Origin: Nostoc sp. NOS(2021)
GTDB taxonomy: Bacteria; Cyanobacteriota; Cyanobacteriia; Cyanobacteriales; Nostocaceae
Assembly: GCF_017115025.1 (NCBI RefSeq)
Contig: NZ_JABXKM010000340.1
Coordinates: forward strand, 1-64,000
DNA: 64,000 bases
Direction: 5' to 3'
Shown in pieces: positions 29,874 through 38,447 of the stretch (positions within the stretch are counted from its first letter, which is position 1; the number at the start of each line of letters is the position of its first letter). A program made the translations under genes and the position numbers. The notes below the pieces were generated by a model that was not told the DNA's origin, did no database searches, and saw only the letters and a program-made list of their open reading frames with translations.

Positions 29874-30114
29874 CTATGATGCAATGTCTAATGTCGAGTT
29901 GAGAGAGTATTTTCTCAAACATCGTAAAGATGAAGCTGCATTTCAGGCGTATTTAAACAGAATTAACCAACGTCCACTCAGAATTATTGCATCTCTCAAT
30001 GACCCTGATTTTGATGAAAAGGTTCAGGTAGCTATTCGTCAAAAGTTAGAAGCTGCAAGAAATGGTAGCAACCAGCCGTCTAACACAGCATTGGAGCCGA
30101 AAGACCAAAAATGA
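29860..30114 (+). CDS. DUF6887-like small protein
   Basis: An 84-residue protein beginning MSHVNYDAMSNVELREYFLK, the same start pattern as the 42-residue gene at 11999. The remainder (FQAYLNRINQRPLRIIASLN; DEKVQVAIRQKLEAAR) is helical and charged. I use the ATG at 29860; a TTG two codons upstream is also in frame. It overlaps the DUF6888-like gene. Its stop codon directly abuts the stop of the converging UPF0175 gene. Confidence 0.65.
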   Translation: MSHVNYDAMSNVELREYFLKHRKDEAAFQAYLNRINQRPLRIIASLNDPDFDEKVQVAIRQKLEAARNGSNQPSNTALEPKDQK

Positions 30115-30360
30115 TCACAGTCTACCCATCGCCCGCAAGTTCTTGATATCTTGTTCAAAATCCTCGACCCCGTAATGCACTGAAATTTGACGACTTGCGA
30201 GTAGATGCTGAAATGCTATACGATTCATCCCTGCAAACCGACTGGCTTGAGCAAGGGTTAACTTTTCTTTTTGAAAGAGCATCACCGCAATTTCCTGCTT
30301 TATTTCGCCTTCAGTCATCCGAGTTGCGGTTAATATTTTATTAGGAATGACGACGCTCAT
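30115..30360 (-). CDS. UPF0175 family protein (antitoxin-like)
   Basis: An 81-residue protein with the UPF0175 pattern MTEGEIKQEIAVMLFQKEKL, TLAQASRFAGMNRIAFQHLL and VHYGVEDFEQDI. The middle is a helix-turn-helix-like segment, so it may bind DNA. Members are often annotated as antitoxins of PIN or DUF3368-type toxins. No toxin gene is adjacent here. The start is the ATG of MSVVIPN at 30360, not the longer frame from 30411. Confidence 0.75.
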   Translation of the reverse strand: MSVVIPNKILTATRMTEGEIKQEIAVMLFQKEKLTLAQASRFAGMNRIAFQHLLASRQISVHYGVEDFEQDIKNLRAMGRL

Positions 30361-30458
30361 AATTACAATCCCCTCTATCACTACTATTCTAAGCAGCTTG
30401 GCGATCACCAAGTAATAATCAGGTAAATTTGCAGTCAGTATTTAAACCATCACAAGGG

Positions 30459-30609
30459 TAAGCGTAGCCTTGATTGATCTGTGAGATTGATTTGCATCTA
30501 GCTAAAATCATTTCCGTTTACCACTAAGTACCTTGACGGTGGCTTGTCCTAATCCCCCAAAACTTAGTACACCGACACGGATTGTTTTGTTCGCTTGTTC
30601 TGTATTCAT
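30459..30609 (-). pseudogene. Decayed partial duplicate of the saccharopine dehydrogenase-like gene
   Basis: Read on the minus strand it begins ATG and encodes MNTEQANKTIRVGVLSFGGL, then GQATVKVLSGKRK and a stop. This matches the N-terminus of the intact gene ([20 protein letters not shown]). A one-base deletion at the AAACGG(G)AAATGATTTT site causes the stop. The 5' leader is duplicated too: AGAGGTTAATTATGATTCATT of the intact copy's leader recurs, slightly changed, at ~30676. Confidence 0.85.
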
Positions 30610-31020
30610 ACTCAATTTGTGGAGTTGAATCGAAAGCCTTCAGCATCTCAGCTTGTGGCTGATGGCTTTTAGCTATGGAGGTTAATTATCGTTCATTATC
30701 CTGGGTTATTCGATTCCTACAGTCGTTTTTTCCCGGAACTTCTTGGTTAGTGGTTTGGGCTTCCGCGATGGGGTATCAGTGGTAATACAGTGGTAATGTT
30801 ATTCATTAACTAAGTAAAATGTGTCAACTATAATACCTAGCTTATAGACGATATTAGATTATGAAATTTTTTGAAGGTAATTATAACTTTACAGCCCACA
30901 TTGCCATAATCTTGGAGCTTATGAACAGGCTCAAGCTGTATAAATAACATAACTAGAAAGCGATTGCATATTGTTTCATATTGAAAATAGAAAATTTATT
31001 CTTATGAAAGGATGATCTTT
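30610..31020. other. Intergenic: duplicated leader followed by AT-rich DNA
   Basis: 30610-30715 is homologous to 29460-29590, the leader of the intact oxidoreductase gene. From ~30780 the DNA is AT-rich and leads to the gene at 31021. No gene or RNA recognised. Confidence 0.55.
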
Positions 31021-32118
31021 ATGGGATGGTATTACGACGGTAGAGGGGGAGCAACGCGAGCCACAAGAGCAAGCAATTTAGCAGCCCGACGATTAGGCCA
31101 TGACATTATAAAGGGTCTGCGTCACCTAGAGAAAGTTCAACATCAACGGGAAGCAGAGCAACGTCGCCAGGAACGACAATCTGCAATTAAGATGAGAGAA
31201 CTTGCAAAAGAGGCAAAGCTGAGAGCAAAAATGCAAGAATTGGAACTCGCTGCATACGAAGTGCAAGTTTACGATAACCGTATAGATTGCCTTTTGTCAG
31301 TCCATAAAGAGTGTGGTGAACAATGGGAATGGTCTTTAATCCGTGATTCCCAACCACCAGTAAAGCCTGAGAAATTAAATGATAATGAACGTGCTGCTAA
31401 ACTTAAGTTATCTCAATTTAAGGCTACGCTTTGTGACAAGTTATTTAGACGTGTGAGAGCCAAGCAATCAGCCTTAGAGAAAGCAGTAAACGAAAGCAAA
31501 AAAACAGATATATTAAATTACCAAAATGCACTTTCAGAATATACTGAAGATTATAAAAATTGGCAAAGTCTAGTTGATTTATCAAAACAGATTATTGCCG
31601 GGGATATCGAAGCATATACCGATGTAATTGATATGGAGAGACCATTTGATGATATCAGCGAATTGGGAAGTCTGATTGAATTCGATCTTCTTGACAAATT
31701 TATTATGGGTGTTACAGTTCACGTTAATAGTGAAAAAGCTATTCCTTCAGAAATAAAAATTTTAAGCAAAACAGGTAAACTCTCAAGTAAACAAATGCCA
31801 AAAACAAAATTTTATGAGATATATCAAGATTATGTTTGCGGTTGTATATTACGCATAGCTAGAGAATTATTTGCACTTTTACCAGTTCAGACAGTTTTAA
31901 TCACAAGCATAGGTGAATTGTTTGATTCTCAAACAGGCCATATACAGCAAGAACCAATTTTATCAATTGTAATTTCTAGAAATATTCTGGAAAATCTTAA
32001 TTTTGATACACTTGATCCGTCAGATTCAATGTCTAATTTCCTGTGTAGAATGAAATTCCAAAAAACAAGAGGCTTTGCTCCAATACAGATAATACAGCTA
32101 TCAGATTTGAATAATTAA
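31021..32118 (+). CDS. Hypothetical protein with N-terminal coiled coil
   Basis: A 365-residue protein. Residues ~20-80 are a basic coiled-coil helix (LRHLEKVQHQREAEQRRQER and QELELAAYEVQ). The C-terminal part (~210-365) is mixed alpha/beta with strands such as FIMGVTVHVNS and EPILSIVISRN. I do not recognise the family. The ATG at 31021 has AAGGATG at a good distance; an in-frame ATG at 31012 is too close to it. The DNA is more AT-rich than the flanking housekeeping genes, which suggests acquisition by transfer (inference). Confidence 0.6.
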   Translation: MGWYYDGRGGATRATRASNLAARRLGHDIIKGLRHLEKVQHQREAEQRRQERQSAIKMRELAKEAKLRAKMQELELAAYEVQVYDNRIDCLLSVHKECGEQWEWSLIRDSQPPVKPEKLNDNERAAKLKLSQFKATLCDKLFRRVRAKQSALEKAVNESKKTDILNYQNALSEYTEDYKNWQSLVDLSKQIIAGDIEAYTDVIDMERPFDDISELGSLIEFDLLDKFIMGVTVHVNSEKAIPSEIKILSKTGKLSSKQMPKTKFYEIYQDYVCGCILRIARELFALLPVQTVLITSIGELFDSQTGHIQQEPILSIVISRNILENLNFDTLDPSDSMSNFLCRMKFQKTRGFAPIQIIQLSDLNN

Positions 32119-32234
32119 GTAATTACGATGGGCTACCCTGACGCACATAAATATAGAGAATCTAGCGATCGCTTATTGTATATTGTAGTTTTGAGAGCGA
32201 TACCAAGATAGATATAAAAATAAAAAGCAAAATA

Positions 32235-32489
32235 ATGCTAAAAACATTCAGAGCTTGGTTGAAAGGAAGTCGTTTAGAGTGGATTGATCATGTACCTACA
32301 TTGGAAGAGGAACAAATCCCAGTTCATGTTACATTCCTGGAAAATGAATCAGTTATAGATAAACAAGCACGGGGACGAAGAATGGCTGAAATATTAGAAA
32401 AACTTCCTGTGAGTCAAGCTTTGACTGATATTGAACCAGTTATTTGGCAGCAAGAAACCCGTCAAGACCTCCAACTTTCACCATATTAA
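32235..32489 (+). CDS. Small hypothetical protein, antitoxin-like
   Basis: An 84-residue protein beginning MLKTFRAWLKGSRLEWIDHV. The N-terminus (short strand, G-x-x-x-x-W, then VHVTFLEN) resembles small cyanobacterial antitoxin-like proteins with a beta-hairpin start and a helical C-terminal half (RGRRMAEILEKLPVS, W-Q-x-E-x-R-x-D). No toxin follows within 180 bases. Weak ribosome binding site. Confidence 0.5.
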   Translation: MLKTFRAWLKGSRLEWIDHVPTLEEEQIPVHVTFLENESVIDKQARGRRMAEILEKLPVSQALTDIEPVIWQQETRQDLQLSPY

Positions 32490-32676
32490 CAACTGTGATT
32501 TTTCACAAATGATTTAGGATTGCTATAGAAGCTAAAATTTGTTTGTGCGATCGCCTGTTGTAGTGTATAGAGCGATGTCTAAGTATCGCATTAAAAATTA
32601 TTGAAAAATTGAACGTTTGTTGACAAAATCCTTCTTAGTAATCACAATGTAATTACAATAAAGGAAAATTATCCTT

Positions 32677-32937
32677 ATGGGAACAGCAATTAGAACCCGT
32701 ATTGTTAAAATCGGGAACTCTCAAGGTATCCGCATTCCTAAACTTCTGCTGGAACAAAGTGGTATTGGTGAAGAGGTGGAAATTGAAATTCAAGATTGTT
32801 ACCTAATTGTCCGTGCTGCCTCTAAATCGCGTCAGGGGTGGGAGGAAGCATTTGCAACAATGGCGAAACAACACGACGATGCACTGCTCGATGATGCCGT
32901 AACTACAGAGTGGGAGCATCTAGAGTGGGAGTGGTAG
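32677..32937 (+). CDS. AbrB/MazE-family antitoxin
   Basis: An 86-residue protein with the SpoVT/AbrB swapped-hairpin fold: RTRIVKIGNSQGIRIPKLLL followed by GIGEEVEIEIQDCYLIVRA. The C-terminal acidic helix (GWEEAFATMAKQHDDALLDD) would wrap the toxin. It directly precedes and overlaps the MazF/PemK gene, making a complete type II toxin-antitoxin module that should autoregulate its promoter (family knowledge). Confidence 0.88.
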   Translation: MGTAIRTRIVKIGNSQGIRIPKLLLEQSGIGEEVEIEIQDCYLIVRAASKSRQGWEEAFATMAKQHDDALLDDAVTTEWEHLEWEW

Positions 32938-33254
32938 TCAATCGATTTGATGTGTTTTTGGTTAATCTCGACCCAACGATTGGCAGTGAGATTCAGAAGA
33001 CAAGACCCTGTGTAGTAATTTCACCAGATGAGATGAACAAATATATTGCCACGGTCATTGTTGCTCCGATGACAACTAAAGGACAGTCTTATCCGACTCG
33101 TGTTGCTTGTCAGTTTCAGGGCAAGGATGGGCAAATAGTTCTCGATCAAATTCGTACAGTTAACAAAACTCGATTAGTCAAAAAGCTAGGTCAGATTGAC
33201 TCTGATCAACAAAAAGCAGTTTTAGATACCTTGGCTGAAATGTTTGCTGAATAA
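32931..33254 (+). CDS. MazF/PemK-family endoribonuclease toxin
   Basis: A 107-residue toxin. Family motifs: FDVFLVNLDPTIGSEIQKTR, PCVVISPDEMNK, IVAPMTTKGQSYPTRV and ILDQIRTVNKTRLVKKLG (read VLDQIRTVNKTRL here). MazF toxins cleave mRNA at short sequences. Starts possible at GTG 32910, 32925 or 32931; I use 32931 because it gives the usual N-terminus VVNRFDVF and overlaps the antitoxin stop codon. Confidence 0.88.
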   Translation: MVVNRFDVFLVNLDPTIGSEIQKTRPCVVISPDEMNKYIATVIVAPMTTKGQSYPTRVACQFQGKDGQIVLDQIRTVNKTRLVKKLGQIDSDQQKAVLDTLAEMFAE

Positions 33255-33739
33255 TGTGCTTAACAATCACATACACCGGATAGTTATGAAAGATTAGTTG
33301 TGACGCAGAGGTTACTTACCACCGCGTACTCAAAAGGTATAGAGCAGCTAGTGCTACATCCAACCTAATTAGCAATCCTTGCTACAATAAGCTAAATCTA
33401 ATGGTAATGATGAAGTTTTTCAATAGATTTTATATTTTTATGAATTGTCTTGCTGGCTAGACTACGCCCTAATGCTTGTTTTTAGGACTTTTGCAGCTTA
33501 CTTAGCAACCTCAGTTGTTACCTTGACTAATCGATGAGGTTAAGAGAGACTAACTACATACTGATGTATATGCTTATAAAATTAATAATTTTTGTAAAGA
33601 TTCTGAGATATATATGTTGAAAGATGGAACATTAGTTAACAAATGTTTTGAGCTAAGTAAAAATGTTCCTACGGCTATATTTATAGCCTTCTGCTAAGGC
33701 AGTACAATTCAAGCGTACTTATCGTGGTTGGCCAAGAGC
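33255..33739. other. Intergenic region, no gene recognised
   Basis: AT-rich spacer between the toxin-antitoxin module and the conserved Ycf35 cluster. A short hairpin (CTATATTTATAGCC) is near 33673. I see no RNA gene. Confidence 0.5.
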
Positions 33740-33949
33740 ATGGAGACATTAGAGTTCATAATCTATCCAGACGGTCGGGTACAAGAAAAAGTCACTGGCA
33801 TTGTGGGTGCTTCTTGCGCTGAGGTTACAGCAGCAATAGAGGCACAGCTGGGGCAAGTACTTAATCATGAGCCAACCTCAGAGTATTTCGCCGCTAAGGT
33901 GCAGCAATCTAATGTGGCGAGTACACACACCACTTACAGCGATTGGTAA
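33740..33949 (+). CDS. DUF2997 family protein
   Basis: A 69-residue protein METLEFIIYPDGRVQEKVTG, with the conserved C-terminal half GASCAEVTAAIEAQLGQV. This matches DUF2997, which is regularly encoded beside ycf35 in cyanobacteria. I start at ATG 33740; a TTG four codons upstream is also in frame. It lies 39 bases before ycf35 and is probably in its operon. Function unknown. Confidence 0.8.
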   Translation: METLEFIIYPDGRVQEKVTGIVGASCAEVTAAIEAQLGQVLNHEPTSEYFAAKVQQSNVASTHTTYSDW

Positions 33950-33988
33950 GTTTTCAGAGTAGTTTAGTGTTATTAAATCAAAACCACC

Positions 33989-34375
33989 ATGTCACACTTT
34001 AGCCAAATTAAGACTCAAATCCGTAACCTTGATTCTTTGAAAGATGCTTTGACTGAATTGGGCGTAGACTGGAAACCAGGGCCACGGGAAGTACGTGGCT
34101 ATCGCGGTCAAACCCATCCTGCGGAAGTTAGTATTGAGCAGGAAAATGGCTACGATATCGGCTTTAGATGGAATGGCAAGGAATATGAACTGGTGGCTGA
34201 CTTGCAATATTGGCAGCAAGACCTGTCTGTAGATGGATTTTTGCGTCAGGTAACACAGCGCTATGCTTATCAAACTGTTGTGAAGGAAACTGCTCGTGTT
34301 GGTTTTCAAGTCTCTGAACAACAAAAAAATGAAGATGGTTCAATTCGCCTGGTAGTACAACGCTGGAGTGCGTAA
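33989..34375 (+). CDS. ycf35: Ycf35 (DUF1257) protein
   Basis: A 128-residue protein MSHFSQIKTQIRNLDSLKDA with the family pattern ADLQYWQQDLSVDGFLRQVT and YAYQTVVKETARVGFQV. Ycf35 is retained in some algal plastids and is universal in cyanobacteria; its role is not established. It sits between the DUF2997 gene and a ferredoxin gene, whose start overlaps its stop (ATG at 34375), so the three probably act together. Confidence 0.9.
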   Translation: MSHFSQIKTQIRNLDSLKDALTELGVDWKPGPREVRGYRGQTHPAEVSIEQENGYDIGFRWNGKEYELVADLQYWQQDLSVDGFLRQVTQRYAYQTVVKETARVGFQVSEQQKNEDGSIRLVVQRWSA

Positions 34376-34836
34376 TGGCTGATTTTTTGCCGTCGCCGGA
34401 AGAACAAGAAGATAATCGTTCGGGTTTGGAACCAGAATTAGGGGGTTTTTTACGGGATGCCCCAGAACGTTCTGGTTTAGAACCGGAATTGGGCGGTGTG
34501 CTGCGCCAAAATGGTGTTTATGTTGACGAACTCACCTGTATTGGTTGTAAGCACTGCGCTCATGTTGCGCGTAACACCTTTTACATTGAACCAGATTACG
34601 GGCGATCGCGCGTGGTTCGGCAAGATGGGGACGGTGAGGAAATTATCCAAGAAGCAATTGACACTTGTCCAGTTGATTGCATTCACTGGGTTGATTACAC
34701 TGAACTGAAAAAGTTAGAAGAAGAGCGCAAATATCAGGTAATTCCTGTAGTGGGTTATCCGGTAGAACATGCAGTGGCTGCTAGCGAACGTCGGCGTAAA
34801 AAGCAAAAGTTAAAGACCAAAAAATCCCGTTATTAA
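34375..34836 (+). CDS. 4Fe-4S ferredoxin-like protein
   Basis: A 153-residue protein with one [4Fe-4S] binding motif: CIGCKHC (three cysteines) and the distant Cys in CPVDCIHWVDYTEL. Residues 1-43 contain two copies of a RSGLEPELGG(F/V)LR unit, a small duplication at the N-terminus. The C-terminus is very basic (RRRKKQKLKTKKSRY). It is coupled to ycf35 by a one-base overlap and followed by an intrinsic terminator, so it ends the operon. It probably transfers electrons to an unknown partner. Confidence 0.9.
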   Translation: MADFLPSPEEQEDNRSGLEPELGGFLRDAPERSGLEPELGGVLRQNGVYVDELTCIGCKHCAHVARNTFYIEPDYGRSRVVRQDGDGEEIIQEAIDTCPVDCIHWVDYTELKKLEEERKYQVIPVVGYPVEHAVAASERRRKKQKLKTKKSRY

Positions 34837-34861
34837 GATAAAAACGTTAAATCAATATAAT

Positions 34862-34893
34862 AAAGGACTGGTATATCCAGTCCTTTTGTTTTT
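34862..34893 (+). terminator. Intrinsic terminator of the ycf35-ferredoxin operon
   Basis: Perfect 10-bp stem AAAGGACTGG / CCAGTCCTTT, loop TATAT, followed by TGTTTTT. Confidence 0.9.
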
Positions 34894-35280
34894 CGTCATA
34901 TAGGAATCCGGTTTGATTCCTGAATTTACTTGCGTGGACAGGAAACAGGGAAGAGGGGACAGGGAACAGAAAAAAAGGGATAGATACGTACTGAGTCTTG
35001 TTCAAAAATTAAATAGGAGTCCTATATCTATATATAGTTAATTTGTGATGCAGGGGTAATTATTAATTTTGTTAGCGCAGCGTAAAGCCTTCTCTTCTCC
35101 GTTGGCGCTAGCCTCTCCCAATGTGAGAAGGGGAGACGCACTCGCGTTCGAGTGGTATCAATAGTAAGACCAGTTTGGTAACTGGACTCCAAAAGGCAAG
35201 CTCAAGAGCAATTGGAGTAAATAGAAACTGGCACAATATTTGTACCAGTTTTACAAGTGGTATCAAACGGATTAGTTTAT
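34894..35280. other. Intergenic region with dispersed repeats
   Basis: ~35070-35152 carries a repeat of the type GCGCAGCGTAAAGCC..CTCTCCCAATGTGAGAAGG, related to 18500-18580. A direct repeat CCAGTTT..TACCAGTTTTACAAG occurs at 35169-35250. No gene recognised. Confidence 0.45.
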
Positions 35281-36894
35281 TTATTCATCTGGAAAAGTCT
35301 GTACCTTGCCATCAGGACTGAGAACAACTCGAATTCTGACATTTTGTCCGCGTTTATTGGCGGAAACAAAAGGTTTACCAACTTCAGGCATCCCAGCGCT
35401 ATCAACGAATTCTCTTGCTGCCTTATTAAGGGGAAAAATTCGTTCCACTGTGCCGTCAACACTGACTATCAAACTGTACTCTAATGTTTGTGCTAGTCCA
35501 GTGGGTGGTTGCCAACGCTTTATTAGGTATTCTCTAGCTTCTGCTACTTGAGGTGTATCAAATAATGTGCCAGTAGCTACTTCTGTGGATGTCGGGGTTT
35601 TGCGTCCGTCTCCTAATTGATCGATAAATGGATTATTATCGGCAGTTCTAGAGGAGGGAAGTTGTGAAGCAGGTTTCTCTCCAGGAGAAGGTGGCTGTAA
35701 GGAATTGATTCTTTCCTCTAGCTGCTGTTGTGAGTTTAGTGGGGAGGGTTGGGTAAGGGTATTACTAACACTATTATTGGGTATAGTGCCAAGAGACGGC
35801 GGGACTGCTGAGATATTAGTTGGTAAGCTGCTTGTGGTAGAAGATAGCCTGGGTGGTAAATTCCGCCGCTGAGGCAGAGCATCAGCTTGCGGACTTAACC
35901 CTGTAGGGTTCTGTCCAAGATTTGGTAATATGGCAATTTCCTGACCTGGGATTTTGCTGGATGGTGCTGCGATCGCTCGATTGGTGCGAAGGGTTGCAGT
36001 CGTTCCCTGAGGTATTGTCAGTGAATTATTTGGAAATAGAGGTGGCGGTGTAGAGAAACTGGAACTAGGGGCTGTTAGAGGTGCTTGGGGTAAACTGGAT
36101 GTGGGAAGTGGAGGGGTGGAACCTAGCAAATTATCTGATGGAGTGCTGAGTCCAGGTTCAGGCGTGGGAAAGTTTAGCGAGGATGAAGGTTGTAAAGCCT
36201 CCTTTACCGCTGCTGGATCTGCTGTTTTGGCTGTCTGCTGTTGCTTTTCCCTAATGTTGTTAGCATATTGCCAAGTAACTGGTAAAAAACCTACACCTAA
36301 TACTAATACTGCGGCAACAGGCGCCCAAGCAGGGAACCTTAGACTCGAACTCGTGCTGTTGAGAGTTGGGAGTGCCATAACATCAGTCGAGTATTCATCT
36401 AAAGCACTTGCCAAATCAAATAGTTGCAGCAGACTGAGTTGAATTATGGGGCCAGATGAGTGATTGGCGAGAGAACCGAGAAATAAGTTGTGAGTTAAAT
36501 AGCTACTTGGTTCTAAGTGGATATTTGCCCCGGAAATCTGGGTACTAAAGGAATTTAATGTTTTTATTGAAGACTTTAATTCCGGCTCATCCAGTGCTGT
36601 GCTTGAGTCCTGGGTACCGGAGAAACTGACCCAAAAGCTTTCTGGAGACTGTTGGAGGAATTGCTGTACGTAGCTTGTGACTGCATCACATAAGGCTTCG
36701 AGTTGATCGCGATCGCCCCGAATTGGAACTCTGTTTTCTTCTGGTAGTCGGGGATCATCAAAACGTAGCTCAAAGCTTAGGTGTTTGAGGACAGTTTTCC
36801 CCATCCAACGAGACAGAGGTGAGCTTTGCGCGAAGACTTCTAGCGTGCAAGTTGGAGGTGTGTAGCAACGAATGACAGAATTTGATAGAGGCAT
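35281..36894 (-). CDS. DUF4335 domain protein
   Basis: A 537-residue protein. The N-terminal ~175 residues (PLSNSVIRCYTPPTCTLEVF, RWMGKTVLKHLSFELRFDDP) are the cyanobacterial DUF4335 domain. One membrane segment is at ~190-210 (FPAWAPVAAVLVLGVGFLPV). A long Pro/Ser/Thr/Asn-rich region (~220-430) and a conserved C-terminal domain follow (YLIKRWQPPTGLAQTLEYSL, RIFPLNKAAREFVDSAGMP). The topology suggests a cytoplasmic head and an extracytoplasmic tail. It pairs with the DUF3038 gene upstream on the same strand. Function unknown. Confidence 0.85.
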   Translation of the reverse strand: MPLSNSVIRCYTPPTCTLEVFAQSSPLSRWMGKTVLKHLSFELRFDDPRLPEENRVPIRGDRDQLEALCDAVTSYVQQFLQQSPESFWVSFSGTQDSSTALDEPELKSSIKTLNSFSTQISGANIHLEPSSYLTHNLFLGSLANHSSGPIIQLSLLQLFDLASALDEYSTDVMALPTLNSTSSSLRFPAWAPVAAVLVLGVGFLPVTWQYANNIREKQQQTAKTADPAAVKEALQPSSSLNFPTPEPGLSTPSDNLLGSTPPLPTSSLPQAPLTAPSSSFSTPPPLFPNNSLTIPQGTTATLRTNRAIAAPSSKIPGQEIAILPNLGQNPTGLSPQADALPQRRNLPPRLSSTTSSLPTNISAVPPSLGTIPNNSVSNTLTQPSPLNSQQQLEERINSLQPPSPGEKPASQLPSSRTADNNPFIDQLGDGRKTPTSTEVATGTLFDTPQVAEAREYLIKRWQPPTGLAQTLEYSLIVSVDGTVERIFPLNKAAREFVDSAGMPEVGKPFVSANKRGQNVRIRVVLSPDGKVQTFPDE

Positions 36895-37107
36895 GGCAGG
36901 AACTGCGAGGAAGACTATTTGGGATTTTGCAAAAAGTTGAGCGAGTTGCTTGCAAAGAAAAGTTGAAACGGCGGATTCCTGTACTCAGAACTTTGTCAGG
37001 TTCCTTGTGTAGTGCATCGCCCAAGAGCTAACGACCATCAAAAGGGAATCCTTACCTAGCAAACAAATCACAAGCGAATTTTGGTTGAGGAATTTCAAAT
37101 CTAAAAT

Positions 37108-37713
37108 TTAAAATTTTGTTGAACGGTCTATAAGTGCTAGCCAGAGACGGCGATGCCCACCAGGAGCACTGTAAAAAAGTAAATCTACAAGCAGTTTTAG
37201 TGCCAGGTTGGTTAGTAAATCCGTTGAGATTTGCTCGTCCTCTTCCATCCGCTCTTGGTAGGTGTTGCAAAAAGCATCAATATAGTCTCCAAGTAAAGCA
37301 GCCTGGTGAGGTTCCCGGTTATTTTCTGCCATTTGTTCCAACAGGCCGACAGCGCGGCGAATCAATTCCTGGTGCTGTTTGGCTAGGTAGCAGATGATCA
37401 GAACAAGCGATCGCGCTTCTTCGACATCTAGCTTTTTTCGCCCTCCTTGACCTTTGCGTAGGGGATTTGATTGGCGCAGTCGCCATAAAGCTACGCGGTC
37501 TGGCACTCTTGACTCTAAATTCAGATCAGTTGCTGCCGAAAGCATTGCCTCTGAACCAATCCCAGTTAAGGTTTCTAGCGCCAACAGCACCAAGTCTAAT
37601 TGGGTTTTGATATTATCCCATTGGACTGTGTTTGGGGCTGGAAGCTTGATTAAATCCTCCCACTGGGAATTTGGAGTGGCTGAGTTGGCGGCCGAGTGCA
37701 TAACTTTTAGCAT
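37108..37713 (-). CDS. DUF3038 domain protein
   Basis: A 201-residue, mainly helical soluble protein: LDLVLLALETLTGIGSEAML, EARSLVLIICYLAKQHQELI and LLGDYIDAFCNTYQERM. It matches the cyanobacterial DUF3038 family, normally adjacent to DUF4335 as here (213-base gap). The start could be ATG 37713 or 37701 (MHSAANSATP). Function unknown; the adjacency suggests the two proteins interact. Confidence 0.85.
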   Translation of the reverse strand: MLKVMHSAANSATPNSQWEDLIKLPAPNTVQWDNIKTQLDLVLLALETLTGIGSEAMLSAATDLNLESRVPDRVALWRLRQSNPLRKGQGGRKKLDVEEARSLVLIICYLAKQHQELIRRAVGLLEQMAENNREPHQAALLGDYIDAFCNTYQERMEEDEQISTDLLTNLALKLLVDLLFYSAPGGHRRLWLALIDRSTKF

Positions 37714-38447
37714 AGGTGATCAAGCTGATAGAGGATGTTGCTGTTACCCATTTTGAAACCAGACTCTCAAGCGTCAAGCTTGGTTTCCCATAGCTATGAG
37801 CCAGAGGCTTCAGCTAGCTTTTTTCTATGTGGTAAACAGCAGGTATCTTTGTCCTACTCTAGATGAAAATTTATTTTGGACAAAGTAGAAAATTATCTAT
37901 TCGAGTTAAGGTTTACCCGACTTTCGCTGCTAGCTCCGTACAAGAGTATAAATAAACTATTGTTTTGAATGTTAACCGCTAATTATCGCTAACTAATTAT
38001 GTAGAATACCTCCTAATTTGTCTGCGGTTTTAAATTTTGAAATTTCTTGATGTTTATTACTTGCTCTTTATGTATACATAATTACTATACAAATCTTTTG
38101 CCTGTTTGCTAAAGACGCTTCTTGCTGCTGGACATCATCCCATCCCATTTTCCTTTGTGTGCAGCCTGTTATTTCAGCACAGACTGGGCAACATCAGGAC
38201 GATTGATGCCTCTATGAAAATTTGATCAAGTCAGCGTTTGAAGATGTTGGGCGATTGCTTATACCAATTAAGTTGGTATTATAACTCTAATCGCAAACCA
38301 CGCACATATCAGAACTCATTTATAGGAATCGTAAATTGTTTTTGAAAAAACCTCAGCAGTCTTGTAGGGTGTAGTTAGCGGAGCGTAACGCACCCTACGT
38401 GTATTTAAAAAATCAAATACTAGCCCTATATAAACACTCTATAATCA
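37714..38447. other. Intergenic region, mostly unassigned
   Basis: A dispersed hairpin repeat (TAGGGTGTAGTTAGCGGAGC..AACGCACCCTAC) is at 38356-38398. The rest is AT-rich with no recognisable gene or RNA. Confidence 0.5.
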
